Shown here piece by piece: positions 26,086 to 32,438 of a stretch of DNA of 34,700 bases; position 1 is the first letter of the stretch; the number at the start of each line of letters is the position of its first letter. Both the position numbers and the translations under genes were made by a program. The notes under the pieces were generated by a model. It searched no databases. It saw only the letters and a program-made list of their open reading frames with translations, and was not told the DNA's origin. This DNA is from Aggregatilineales bacterium. Lineage in GTDB: Bacteria > Chloroflexota > Anaerolineae > Aggregatilineales > Phototrophicaceae. Location of the stretch: contig JARKOK010000419.1 of assembly GCA_029975765.1 (NCBI GenBank), positions 1 through 34,700 on the forward strand. The letters run 5' to 3'.

Positions 26086-26264
26086 GATTGCTCCTCCCCA
26101 AAATAGAGACGATGCGCCTCGTCACTGCCGACCAGTTCCGCCAGAAGTGGGAAATACAATTCATAGTCGCTAAGATACTCCTCAATCAAGGCGTCAACAT
26201 CCCCGACGGCCATCAGGTACTTAAGTAAATCTCTCTCGTCATACTCGTCTCTTCCGTAGCTCAT
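26082..26264 (-). CDS. Small acidic protein, unknown function
   Basis: 60 aa, strongly acidic, rich in Tyr, Leu, Asp and Glu, with no recognisable family. The start is well supported: AGGAG lies six bases before ATG 26264, and the stop overlaps the ATG of the membrane-protein gene. It is the first gene after the putative origin, so its promoter probably lies in 26265-26340. A small acidic protein there could be a DNA mimic or replication modulator, but nothing in the sequence shows this. Confidence 0.6.
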   Translation of the reverse strand: MSYGRDEYDERDLLKYLMAVGDVDALIEEYLSDYELYFPLLAELVGSDEAHRLYFGEEQS

Positions 26265-26310
26265 GATGCTCCTTTCAAAAGTTTCTGTGCGGTTAGCGAA
26301 CGGTTGGGAA

Positions 26311-26488
26311 ACGTACCATTGGTTTTGGTACGTCGTGCGAGAATTTTAAAATGTGCGATTTCATCTTCCCCATCTTCCCTGAGAATGAGTCTCTTCTTTA
26401 TATGCGCAAGATAAAAATGGGGAAGGTCATCTTCCCTGCATCTTCCCTGATGTTCCCTAATAGGGAAGATAGGGAAGATGGGAAGATG
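26311..26488. other. Putative replication origin: iteron cluster with palindrome
   Basis: The only sizeable gap inside the leftward operon (26265-26503) carries repeated CATCTTCCC(T) motifs. Forward copies lie at 26362-26370, 26371-26380, 26428-26437, 26439-26448 and a variant at 26450-26458. Inverted copies lie at 26462-26470, 26471-26480 and 26480-26488. TTCCCTA-A-TAGGGAA forms a dyad where the orientations meet. Left of the iterons are an 8-bp inverted repeat (ACGTACCA 26311-26318 / TGGTACGT 26326-26333) and the AT palindrome ATTTTAAAAT (26343-26352). Iterons, an AT-rich patch and adjacent primase/helicase genes fit a replication origin; function is inferred. Confidence 0.68.
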
Positions 26489-26503
26489 GTTTTACGCACA
26501 GAA

Positions 26504-27853
26504 TCACGTCAATAGCCGTGCTCCTTTCCAGACTTTGAGGCCGTTGGTTTTGCTATCAGACAAACCTAAGCGCCGCCATTCTTTGGCAGCGTTAGCCGCG
26601 TTTTTCGCCTTGTAGCCGTTGCGCTCGCAGTATTGCCGGTAGTCGTCATAAAGGTCTTGTCCGCCCACATTGAATGATGGGTTAAAGTCCAGCCGGTCAT
26701 CTGCGTACATGGCTTCAATGTCGTTTTCGCGCCGGTATTGCTCGCGCCACTTCTGGGAGCGTTCCGGCAGGGTGAACCGGCCCGTTTCCATGAGGCGGTT
26801 GTAGCCGTCCAGGAGGTAATTGAAGATGCCGGGGCGCTCCTGTTCAATCAGGCGGGGCAGGGCGCTGTTGCGCTGGTCCGGAGGGATGATGTGCTCAAAC
26901 AGCAGCGGCAGCAGCCGGTTGAGCGTGGCGCCGGAGCGGTCATTGACCTTCGGCGCGCTGTTCATTGCCCACCAGAATTTAGCGGTTGGCACAAATGAGA
27001 TGCCGGGTTTGTTCTTCACATCCACGTAAATCTCATCACTGCCGCCCACCATCGCTTTGTACAGCGCGTCGGGCAGGAACATCGTGGAATCGGCTTCGGT
27101 GAAGGTCACGACGCGCTTGCCCACAATTCCAGACAGCAGAAAGCGGTTGTTTGCCAGTTGATTCAGGTCAATCGTGGCGTGCAGATTGCCCATGATGCCC
27201 CGAATTGCCCCAATTAAGGTGCTTTTACCGGTATCTGGCTTGCCCACCAGCCAGAACGACGCTTTTAAATCAGTTCTGGCGGTCATTGAGTACGCCAGCG
27301 CCTCTTGCGCCAGCATCAGCATCTCAAAATCGGTTGTACCGTCCTCATGCGCCAGTGAGGTCTTGAGAAATCGCTTGAAGATCGGGCAGTCTGCCGCCTC
27401 ATCAAAACTAAACGATAGTTGGGTGCTGAAATACAGATCAGGGTTGTGCGGCTCAAGCTGGAAGGTCTCCAGGTTGAACAGCCCGTTTTGCAGGTTGATA
27501 TATTTAGCCGTGTCCTGTTCCAATTCGTTGATTCTCCGGTCTGGGACAAATACATCGTCCTGGAGCATGGCGGCTACCGAATTGATGCGCCCCTGCCGGA
27601 TGCCGCCCTTTAGTTTCGCCCGGTGAGGTTTCAGGGCTTGCCGGATGAACTTACGCGGCTCATTGTCCTCCCGCTCGAACCAGCAGCCCGCTTCATACAC
27701 GCGCCAGCCGCCGCGAAAGTACGCCACTTTCCCGGCCCATTCCCCGGCGATGAAGGTCGCAATTTGGTCATCATCGGCATAATCCGGCAGTCCGCTGGTG
27801 TCATCCACCGGCGCGGCTGCTAATTCGCGGTCTACGTGTTGCGCTTCTGCCAT
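26504..27853 (-). CDS. D5/P4-type SF3 replicative helicase
   Basis: 449 aa. The D5_N-like region includes YINLQNGLFNLET...LEPHNPDLYFSTQL (about 118-145). The superfamily 3 helicase core follows: Walker A GKPDTGKST (204-212), Walker B VVTFTEAD (248-255) and motif C FVPTAKFWWAMNSAP (287-301, sensor Asn298). Such proteins unwind DNA at the origin of P4-like satellites, phages and integrative plasmids, working with a primase. Here the primase is a separate upstream protein; the start overlaps its end by 22 bases and has GAGGAG six bases upstream. The putative origin lies directly after the stop. The C-terminus (370-449) is a winged-helix-like basic region that may bind the origin. Confidence 0.93.
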   Translation of the reverse strand: MAEAQHVDRELAAAPVDDTSGLPDYADDDQIATFIAGEWAGKVAYFRGGWRVYEAGCWFEREDNEPRKFIRQALKPHRAKLKGGIRQGRINSVAAMLQDDVFVPDRRINELEQDTAKYINLQNGLFNLETFQLEPHNPDLYFSTQLSFSFDEAADCPIFKRFLKTSLAHEDGTTDFEMLMLAQEALAYSMTARTDLKASFWLVGKPDTGKSTLIGAIRGIMGNLHATIDLNQLANNRFLLSGIVGKRVVTFTEADSTMFLPDALYKAMVGGSDEIYVDVKNKPGISFVPTAKFWWAMNSAPKVNDRSGATLNRLLPLLFEHIIPPDQRNSALPRLIEQERPGIFNYLLDGYNRLMETGRFTLPERSQKWREQYRRENDIEAMYADDRLDFNPSFNVGGQDLYDDYRQYCERNGYKAKNAANAAKEWRRLGLSDSKTNGLKVWKGARLLT

Positions 27854-28695
27854 TGAAGACTCCTCGGTTCTGCGATGCCCGCCGTCAGGCCGCTGCGGAT
27901 CGTGCGCCCGGCTTCACCTGGTGGACACTGCGCCGTCTGCGCCGCGCCGAGCAGCGCCGCCGTCACTTCGCTTTCGGTCAGCAGCCCATCCCCGACAAGC
28001 TGCCCCAGGTTGTACGCCGCACGATGCAGCGTCTCATTGCGCGCGCCTTCCCGCGCCGCTGCCACATCCCGCGACTCGTAATACAGCGCCGCCCGCGCCG
28101 CCCGCTCATAACCAATGGTACGTTTCAGGTCTGCCGCTGCTGGTGTCCGCCTGGTGCGCTGCGCCCGCTGTTCCTGTTTCGCGTGGATCATGCCGATGAT
28201 CCACATCACCACCGGCTGCATGTCCTTCAACCGGCGCGGCGGGGCAGGGTTGGTAAGCAGGTACGGCGCGCCCGTGTCGGGATGGATGGAGGGCGGCGCC
28301 ACCACATAGCAGCCGTTAGCCCGTAGTTCCACGTTACCGGTGTATCCGATATAGCGCGTCGTGTTGGGCAGGCTGTCCGCCTGGTAGTACAGGTGCTTGC
28401 CGCGCCCGCTGCCAGTGGCGACGGTATACGTGTCCAGCAGGTCAGGCCAGCGCGCTTCAAATGCGGCTATTGCGGTCAGGCCGTCCAGGTCAATCACGAC
28501 CAGGTTGCCCGATATGCGCCCGCACACGATGCCCACGTTCATCAGCCAGCCTTTCCGCTCCCACGCCTGAATTTGCCCGTGTGAGGCGATTTTGTGCTGC
28601 CGCTCGCCCCAGTCTATGGCGGGCTTCTTGCCCACCAGCGGCAGCACGCTGTAGCCCCGTTCGGCATAGGCTAGAGCTGCTTCCAGGATGTTCAT
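27832..28695 (-). CDS. Bifunctional primase-polymerase (Prim-Pol, AEP superfamily)
   Basis: 287 aa. The N-terminal Prim-Pol domain shows the archaeo-eukaryotic primase motifs: VVIDLDG with D69 and D71, GSGRGKHLYY with H101, and NVELRANGCYVVAPPSIHP with E123. The C-terminal 100 residues are a PriCT-like helical region. It should synthesise primers, and perhaps extend them, for replication of the element together with the SF3 helicase encoded next. The ATG at 28695 overlaps the upstream stop as ATGA and has GGGAGGA just before it. Length fits stand-alone Prim-Pol proteins of integrative plasmids. Confidence 0.92.
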   Translation of the reverse strand: MNILEAALAYAERGYSVLPLVGKKPAIDWGERQHKIASHGQIQAWERKGWLMNVGIVCGRISGNLVVIDLDGLTAIAAFEARWPDLLDTYTVATGSGRGKHLYYQADSLPNTTRYIGYTGNVELRANGCYVVAPPSIHPDTGAPYLLTNPAPPRRLKDMQPVVMWIIGMIHAKQEQRAQRTRRTPAAADLKRTIGYERAARAALYYESRDVAAAREGARNETLHRAAYNLGQLVGDGLLTESEVTAALLGAAQTAQCPPGEAGRTIRSGLTAGIAEPRSLQWQKRNT

Positions 28696-29054
28696 TTGTC
28701 CTCCCGGATGTGCGCCTCATCTGTCAGCACTTCTTCGATGAAATCCGCGTCCGCCGTCGCTGCGAACCCCGGTTCGCTTTCAACCGTCGCATTCAGCCCG
28801 AACGCCTCGAGCTGCGCCCGAATCACGCTGTCTATGCTTACGTCCATCTCCAGCGCGTCCATCACGGCCTCCAGCAGTTCCGCCTGCGCGATGTAAAGCT
28901 CCTGCTGCCAGCGTGTGTACTCCTGGCTGTAGCGCCAGTGTTTGCCCGGCTGGTCGCCGCTTTCCCGGCACAACTGCATTGCCAGCTCCAGCCGCTTCAG
29001 ATGTGACTGACATGTCACCACGTTGCCCGCTGCCTGCCGAATTTCCCCGTTCAT
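28692..29054 (-). CDS. Small helical protein in the replication operon
   Basis: 120 aa from ATG 29054, which overlaps the HTH gene's stop as ATGA. It is mostly charged helix (residues 15-75) with an acidic C-terminus (DADFIEEVLTDEAHIREDK). No family is recognised. The longer frame to 29117 lacks a better start and would overlap the HTH gene. Its place between a regulator and the primase suggests a replication accessory protein, by position only. Confidence 0.68.
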   Translation of the reverse strand: MNGEIRQAAGNVVTCQSHLKRLELAMQLCRESGDQPGKHWRYSQEYTRWQQELYIAQAELLEAVMDALEMDVSIDSVIRAQLEAFGLNATVESEPGFAATADADFIEEVLTDEAHIREDK

Positions 29055-29242
29055 GCTGCGCTGCCTTCCTGTTTCACATACACCTGCTTGAGCGTGTAGC
29101 CGTTGTCTTTCAGCCACTTGTTGACAGTTGCCGCCGATACGCCCAGAATCCTGGCCGTTTCGTGCTGCCCGTGCGCGTTGACCAGTTCCGGGATTACCCG
29201 GTTCAGGTCGCCTTTCTGTTTTTCAATGTCTCGGAGTTTCAC
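29051..29242 (-). CDS. 63-aa helix-turn-helix protein, first gene of leftward operon
   Basis: The protein contains HGQHETARILGVSAATVNKWLKDNGYT, a clear helix-turn-helix of homeodomain/Fis-like type. I chose GTG 29242 because GGAGG sits five bases upstream. An in-frame ATG at 29254 would itself overlap that Shine-Dalgarno, and a TTG at 29272 would start before the operator. With this start the operator-like repeat 29254-29271 lies just upstream. As first gene of the replication/integration operon and divergent from an Xre repressor, it could act like a Cro or early regulator, or an excisionase. The sequence does not decide between these. Confidence 0.72.
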   Translation of the reverse strand: MKLRDIEKQKGDLNRVIPELVNAHGQHETARILGVSAATVNKWLKDNGYTLKQVYVKQEGSAA

Positions 29243-29253
29243 GATAGCCTCCA

Positions 29254-29342
29254 TAAATCGTATTCGATACAAAACATCTTATCTCATGAGATATGCAAAA
29301 TCAAATCAAATACGATTTAAAATGGTTACAACTTGGTATGAA
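29254..29342. promoter_or_regulatory. Divergent promoter region with symmetric operators (putative genetic switch)
   Basis: A perfect 14-bp palindrome TATCTCATGAGATA (29280-29293) is centred at 29286.5. Outer arms TAAATCGTATT (29254-29264) and AATACGATTTA (29309-29319) are centred on the same point. A leftward promoter fits: -35 TTGATT (29304-29299), 17-base spacer containing the palindrome, -10 TAAGAT (29281-29276). A rightward extended -10, TG-G-TATGAA (29334-29342), could serve the Xre gene, with the right arm upstream of it. Each outer arm also reads as an imperfect TAAATCG-N4-CGATTTA operator. Promoter calls are by eye. Confidence 0.6.
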
Positions 29343-29366
29343 AAATTTGAAATGTGAATTACTGAG

Positions 29367-29699
29367 ATGATAAGTGGCGAGAGACTTCGCATGTTGAGAG
29401 AATCAGCAGGCTATACACGGGAAACCTTTGCCAACGCAATTGGCATTGGTACGGCACAGGTTGCCCGGTATGAGCGTGGTGAAAATGATGCTACGGGGGA
29501 GGTGCTTTCTCGAATTGCTCAATTGTTCGGTGTAACAACTGATTATCTTCTAGGGTTATCTGATGCTCCAGAAGCGTCTGTATCAGACAAATTATCTGTG
29601 AAAGAGCGCATGGCTATTTCAGCTTGGAGGCGGGGGGAGCGGCTTGAAGCTATGAAGGTCATCGCTAATGATGATGATATAGTCAGCGCGGGCAAGTAA
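29367..29699 (+). CDS. Xre-family (HTH_3) transcriptional regulator
   Basis: 110 aa. Residues 3-62 (ERLRMLRESAGYTRETFANAIGIGTAQVARYERGENDATGEVLSRIAQLFGVTTDYLLGL) are a classical cI/Xre HTH_3 domain. The remaining 48 residues are a short charged tail without a peptidase or sensing domain. It is transcribed divergently from the replication operon across a symmetric operator region, so it is the likely element repressor. By eye the gene and its surroundings are clearly AT-richer than the flanking element genes. ATG 29367 has only a weak ribosome site (ACTGAG). Confidence 0.88.
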   Translation: MISGERLRMLRESAGYTRETFANAIGIGTAQVARYERGENDATGEVLSRIAQLFGVTTDYLLGLSDAPEASVSDKLSVKERMAISAWRRGERLEAMKVIANDDDIVSAGK

Positions 29700-29776
29700 A
29701 TCATTGACACAACATTAATTCATCAGCTGGCTGCTAGGGGGTAAAATCAAGAGAAAGACAATGATCGGAGTAGATC

Positions 29777-29971
29777 ATGAAAATTCCTCGATGGGTCTGG
29801 GGCACAACGCTTATTGGATGGTCATTGATGACCATTGCTGTTATAACCCCCGGCCCTATCTTTGCTTCATGGGCTTATCCTCTTGTGGCGCCTGCTTTTA
29901 TCTCAGGCTTTGCCGTTTTTGTGGGGGGGCTGATTATAGGGGCAATTAGGACATATAAACGCCCCGACTGA
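29777..29971 (+). CDS. Small two-helix membrane protein
   Basis: 64 aa with two membrane segments (about 7-25 and 33-56) and a basic tail (RTYKRPD). The start is supported by GGAG six bases upstream of ATG 29777. Size and topology match class II holin-like or toxin-like small membrane proteins, but no family is recognised. The 77-base gap before it contains TTGACA at 29704-29709 without a convincing -10 at the right distance. Confidence 0.6.
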   Translation: MKIPRWVWGTTLIGWSLMTIAVITPGPIFASWAYPLVAPAFISGFAVFVGGLIIGAIRTYKRPD

Positions 29972-29981
29972 GGCCGGGGCG
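29960..29981. terminator. Hairpin between convergent small membrane-protein genes
   Basis: CGCCCCG and CGGGGCG pair perfectly around an 8-base loop, spanning the stop of the plus-strand gene and ending six bases before the stop of the minus-strand gene. No T tract follows, but the convergent arrangement suits a shared bidirectional terminator. Confidence 0.5.
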
Positions 29982-29987
29982 CTGGTG

Positions 29988-30230
29988 TCACTGGTAAACG
30001 GCGCGGCTGGCGCGGCTGGCTTTGACGGCAGCGGGCGGCGCGCTGGATTGTTCCTCAGTCGGCAAGGGCCGCAGGCTGGCTTTCAGCCCGGCCATCTCCC
30101 GTAAATCGTTGATGTAAGCCTCCGTCCGCTGATTCAGTTTCACCCACACGATCCACCAGGCGATGAGCACAATCGCCGGCCAGCCCATTTCCAGGATCGT
30201 CCGCAGTCCGGTTAAAACATCACCTTCCAT
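29988..30230 (-). CDS. Small single-helix membrane protein
   Basis: 80 aa from ATG 30230, which has GGAGG six bases upstream; the frame is open to 30329 but that start has no such support. One membrane segment (GWPAIVLIAWWIVWVKL, about 16-32) is followed by a helical part (NQRTEAYINDLREMAGL) and an Ala/Ser-rich tail. The topology recalls phage holin/spanin accessory or coiled-coil membrane adaptors, with no family recognised. It is divergent from the cargo promoter at 30340-30396. Confidence 0.6.
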   Translation of the reverse strand: MEGDVLTGLRTILEMGWPAIVLIAWWIVWVKLNQRTEAYINDLREMAGLKASLRPLPTEEQSSAPPAAVKASRASRAVYQ

Positions 30231-30339
30231 GACGCGCCTCCTTAACTCTCGTGCTCCTATTATCATGCCTTTTGCCCCGTATTTCCGTAACAAAAAATGA
30301 ATTTTTAGCTCGAATTTTCTAACTAACACATGATTGTGT

Positions 30340-30396
30340 AAACATATGAATTGACATTCATATGTTTATCGGTTTAAATCGCAGTAGCGATTTAAA
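30340..30396 (+). promoter_or_regulatory. Cargo-operon promoter embedded in two perfect inverted repeats
   Basis: TTGACA (30351-30356) and TTAAAT (30374-30379) are separated by 17 bases. The -35 box lies in the centre of a perfect 12-bp inverted repeat, AAACATATGAAT (30340-30351) / ATTCATATGTTT (30356-30367). The -10 box lies in a second perfect 10-bp inverted repeat, TTTAAATCGC (30373-30382) / GCGATTTAAA (30387-30396). The centres are 31 bp apart, about three helical turns. This arrangement predicts tight repression of the downstream operon by a dimeric regulator binding twice on one face. The second repeat shares TAAATCG with the repeats at 29254 and 29313, with a different spacer. Confidence 0.8.
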
Positions 30397-30415
30397 GCAA
30401 TCGGAGGTCAATCCC

Positions 30416-30661
30416 ATGCCTGAACAGAATTCGGATGTCGTTTTCACCCCGTCCGCTGAGGATAAAAACCTCATGCACGCCCACCTGCAAACCCTTGATC
30501 CGGAGGGCAAGGGCGTCACCCTGGACAAGCTGCGCACGTTCTATCCCAAAACCGGCTGGAGTCCGATTTTGGTCACGCTGCGCGCGCTGGTCAGTGAAGG
30601 CCGCGCCCGGACCGCCATGCGCGGCCAGCCGGTCGCGTTTGAGTATTTCATCTGGCAGTAG
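30416..30661 (+). CDS. Small winged-helix-like protein, first gene of cargo operon
   Basis: 81 aa. ATG 30416 has GGAGG nine bases upstream; the frame extends to 30362 but that would place the start inside the operators. VTLDKLRTFYPKTGWSPILVTLRALVSEGRARTAMRGQPVAFEYF has a helix-helix-wing pattern like small winged-helix DNA-binding proteins. No specific family is recognised. Sitting just behind two inverted repeats, it may autoregulate the operon (inference). Confidence 0.62.
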   Translation: MPEQNSDVVFTPSAEDKNLMHAHLQTLDPEGKGVTLDKLRTFYPKTGWSPILVTLRALVSEGRARTAMRGQPVAFEYFIWQ

Positions 30662-30683
30662 GCTGCCATTTCGTCGGCTTTCG

Positions 30684-30713
30684 CCTGGTTCACCCTGGTT
30701 CACCCTGGTTTAC
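30684..30713 (+). repeat. Three tandem copies of a 10-bp motif
   Basis: CCTGGTTCAC occurs at 30684-30693 and 30694-30703, and as CCTGGTTTAC at 30704-30713. It lies in the 75-base gap between the wHTH gene and A1. A period of one helical turn could suit a protein-binding array, but it may equally be slippage. Confidence 0.6.
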
Positions 30714-30736
30714 CTGCCTAAGAGGAGAGGCACACA

Positions 30737-31234
30737 ATGGCAGCACCCCATGTTTTCCTGGTCTACAGCATTCGGGACGCGAAGGGTAAAACCTCCACCG
30801 TCAAAATCAATTTCCCGGTTACGGTCAATATTGGCATGGTTCAGGACTTCGCCGTCAGCACGGCCACCATGATCAACAGCCTTATCAAGGGCCAGATCAT
30901 GGATGCCGGAATCGGCCTGGCCGTTGACCTGTCGGGCGCTACCATCCGCAACGCCCCCGACCCCAACAGCGACGTGGAAGAAGGCGCGCGCTTCTCCTGG
31001 CGTTCTGCCGCTGGCGCTATCACGAATTTCCGTTTGCCCACGTTTGATGAAGCCTTCATGGTTTCCGGCACGCGCAACGTGGACACCGAAGACACAACGG
31101 TAGATGCTTTCGTGCAGCGCATCATTGAAGGCCGAACAGTCGGCCTGGAGAATGCATCGCCGTCCGATGACCGGGGCAGCGATATTGAAGCCCTGGACAC
31201 GGCGCGCGAATCCTTCACTTCCAGCCGGGGCTGA
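30737..31234 (+). CDS. A1: conserved element protein, paralogue of A2
   Basis: 165 aa, no signal peptide or membrane segment, mixed beta character. ATG 30737 has GAGGAGAGG upstream. It is paralogous to the 166-aa protein at 31935: both begin with a beta strand and DAKxx, share PNSDVEEG followed by an aromatic strand, an R-[LI]-PT motif, and a DxRGS segment before the C-terminus. I do not recognise the family. Each A gene is immediately followed by a B gene encoding a fibre-like protein, so A may be an adaptor, assembly partner or chaperone for B (inference). Confidence 0.78.
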   Translation: MAAPHVFLVYSIRDAKGKTSTVKINFPVTVNIGMVQDFAVSTATMINSLIKGQIMDAGIGLAVDLSGATIRNAPDPNSDVEEGARFSWRSAAGAITNFRLPTFDEAFMVSGTRNVDTEDTTVDAFVQRIIEGRTVGLENASPSDDRGSDIEALDTARESFTSSRG

Positions 31235-31235
31235 C

Positions 31236-31934
31236 GTGTTTCCGGTCTGTGATGCGGACGCTGAGACGTATCTTGCCCCCGTGCCCAGCGCGGGGGTTTT
31301 TGATGCGCCGGGTATCCGGTTATGCCTGAATACTCAGTGGGCGTCTCATCTGGACGGCCTGCTCGGTCAATTGCTGAATCGCTGTCTCTGGGCGGGTTCT
31401 GAAACCGACGTGGACGCGGCGCTCCAAGAGGTAAACAAGCTGCTGGTCAAACTGGCGGAGGTGGGAGACTGTGAAAGCGAGCCTATCGTGACCCCCTACG
31501 CGCTGTTTCGAGACGAAAAAACGATGGGGCAAGATGGCGGCACCTTTACCGCTGGCGCCTGGCGGCGCCGCCAGCTTGGTTTTACCTTCGCCACTGGCGG
31601 CTTTGCCACAATGACGGATGATCAGATCACCCTACCCGCTGGCACGTACCGCTGCCGGATTCAATGCCCGGCGGCTGCCGTCAATAAACATCAGGCGCGG
31701 CTGTACAATGTTACTGATTCCGCCGTGCTGCTGTGGGGATCGTCGCAGCGTACTGCGGCCACGCTTAATACCGTCATTCCCAGCATCATCATTGGGCGCT
31801 TTACACTGGCCGCGTCGAAAGTGCTGGAGGTACAGCACCGGTGTGAAACCACTGTGACAAACACCGGCTTTGGATATGCTGCCGGATTCGACACGGAAGT
31901 TTATACAATCGCTGAAATCTGGAAGGAGGCCTGA
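31236..31934 (+). CDS. B1: fibre-like protein with phage receptor-binding-type head
   Basis: 232 aa from GTG 31236, one base after the A1 stop; an upstream ATG would overlap A1 by about 130 bases and break the similarity to B2. Residues about 13-85 (VPSAGVFDAP...CLNTQWASHLDGLLGQLL...W) match residues 37-104 of B2. Residues about 98-232 resemble a C-terminal head domain common in phage tail-fibre proteins: a TF-AGAW strand, LPAGTYRCRIQCPA, HQARLYNVTDSAVLLWGSS, IIGRFTLAASKVLEVQHRCETT and VYTIAEIWKEA. It is thus a modular two-domain fibre with a probable ligand-binding tip, recognised by memory rather than search. The A2 ribosome site (GGAGG) lies inside its end. Confidence 0.78.
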   Translation: MFPVCDADAETYLAPVPSAGVFDAPGIRLCLNTQWASHLDGLLGQLLNRCLWAGSETDVDAALQEVNKLLVKLAEVGDCESEPIVTPYALFRDEKTMGQDGGTFTAGAWRRRQLGFTFATGGFATMTDDQITLPAGTYRCRIQCPAAAVNKHQARLYNVTDSAVLLWGSSQRTAATLNTVIPSIIIGRFTLAASKVLEVQHRCETTVTNTGFGYAAGFDTEVYTIAEIWKEA

Positions 31935-32435
31935 ATGGCGCAGCAATGGTTAGTAAGCCTTACGGTTCGAGACGCGAAAGATCAGAAATCCGTTATCCCG
32001 GTTTATGTGCAGTCGCCAGATGTCATTGCTGATCCAGCCGATGACCCGGCAGAATGGGCCCAGGAGCTTGCAACCCGCATGGATGATCTGATTGATGGTC
32101 AGATTGTGGCAATCGCGGCGGCGCGTGTCGTCGAGCTGCCCGCCGGACTGAAAGCCGCGCCCAACCCCAACAGTGACGTGGAGGAAGGCATGACCTTCTA
32201 TTGGAACACGGCAATCAGCGCGCCGTCTCATGTGCGTATTCCCACCTGGAGGGAAGATTTAGCGGAAATTGATGGCAGCGCCTCCGATACAGTGGATGTT
32301 GCCAATTTTTCCCTGATGTTCACCGGACCGGAGGAATTACCCGCCAACTGGTCGGTTGATCCGACCGATTCGCGCGGTTCAAGCATCGTGGCGCGCATTC
32401 GCACTAAAGAGACGTTTCGGCGTTCACGGCGGTAA
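31935..32435 (+). CDS. A2: paralogue of A1
   Basis: 166 aa, starting directly at the B1 stop (TGA-ATG) with GGAGG five bases upstream. It aligns with A1 along most of its length: VRDAK near the start, DLIDGQIV against SLIKGQIM, AAPNPNSDVEEGMTFYW against NAPDPNSDVEEGARFSW, VRIPTW against FRLPTF, and DSRGS against DDRGS. Divergence is substantial, so the duplication is not recent, unlike the collagen repeat in B2. No known family is recognised. Conserved pairing with a B gene argues that the two proteins work together. Confidence 0.78.
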   Translation: MAQQWLVSLTVRDAKDQKSVIPVYVQSPDVIADPADDPAEWAQELATRMDDLIDGQIVAIAAARVVELPAGLKAAPNPNSDVEEGMTFYWNTAISAPSHVRIPTWREDLAEIDGSASDTVDVANFSLMFTGPEELPANWSVDPTDSRGSSIVARIRTKETFRRSRR

Positions 32436-32438
32436 ACC

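Noticed and set aside
26362-26488. CRISPR array
   Set aside because: Repeats are only 9-10 bases, occur in both orientations and have no regular spacers; iterons fit better. No cas genes are present.
29704-29747. Promoter for the 64-aa membrane gene (TTGACA with TAAAAT)
   Set aside because: The two boxes are 32 bases apart, too far for sigma70; no better pair was found.
31104-31235. Upstream ATG start for B1
   Set aside because: It would overlap A1 by about 130 bases; the residues there are out-of-frame A1 sequence, and similarity to B2 begins only after GTG 31236.
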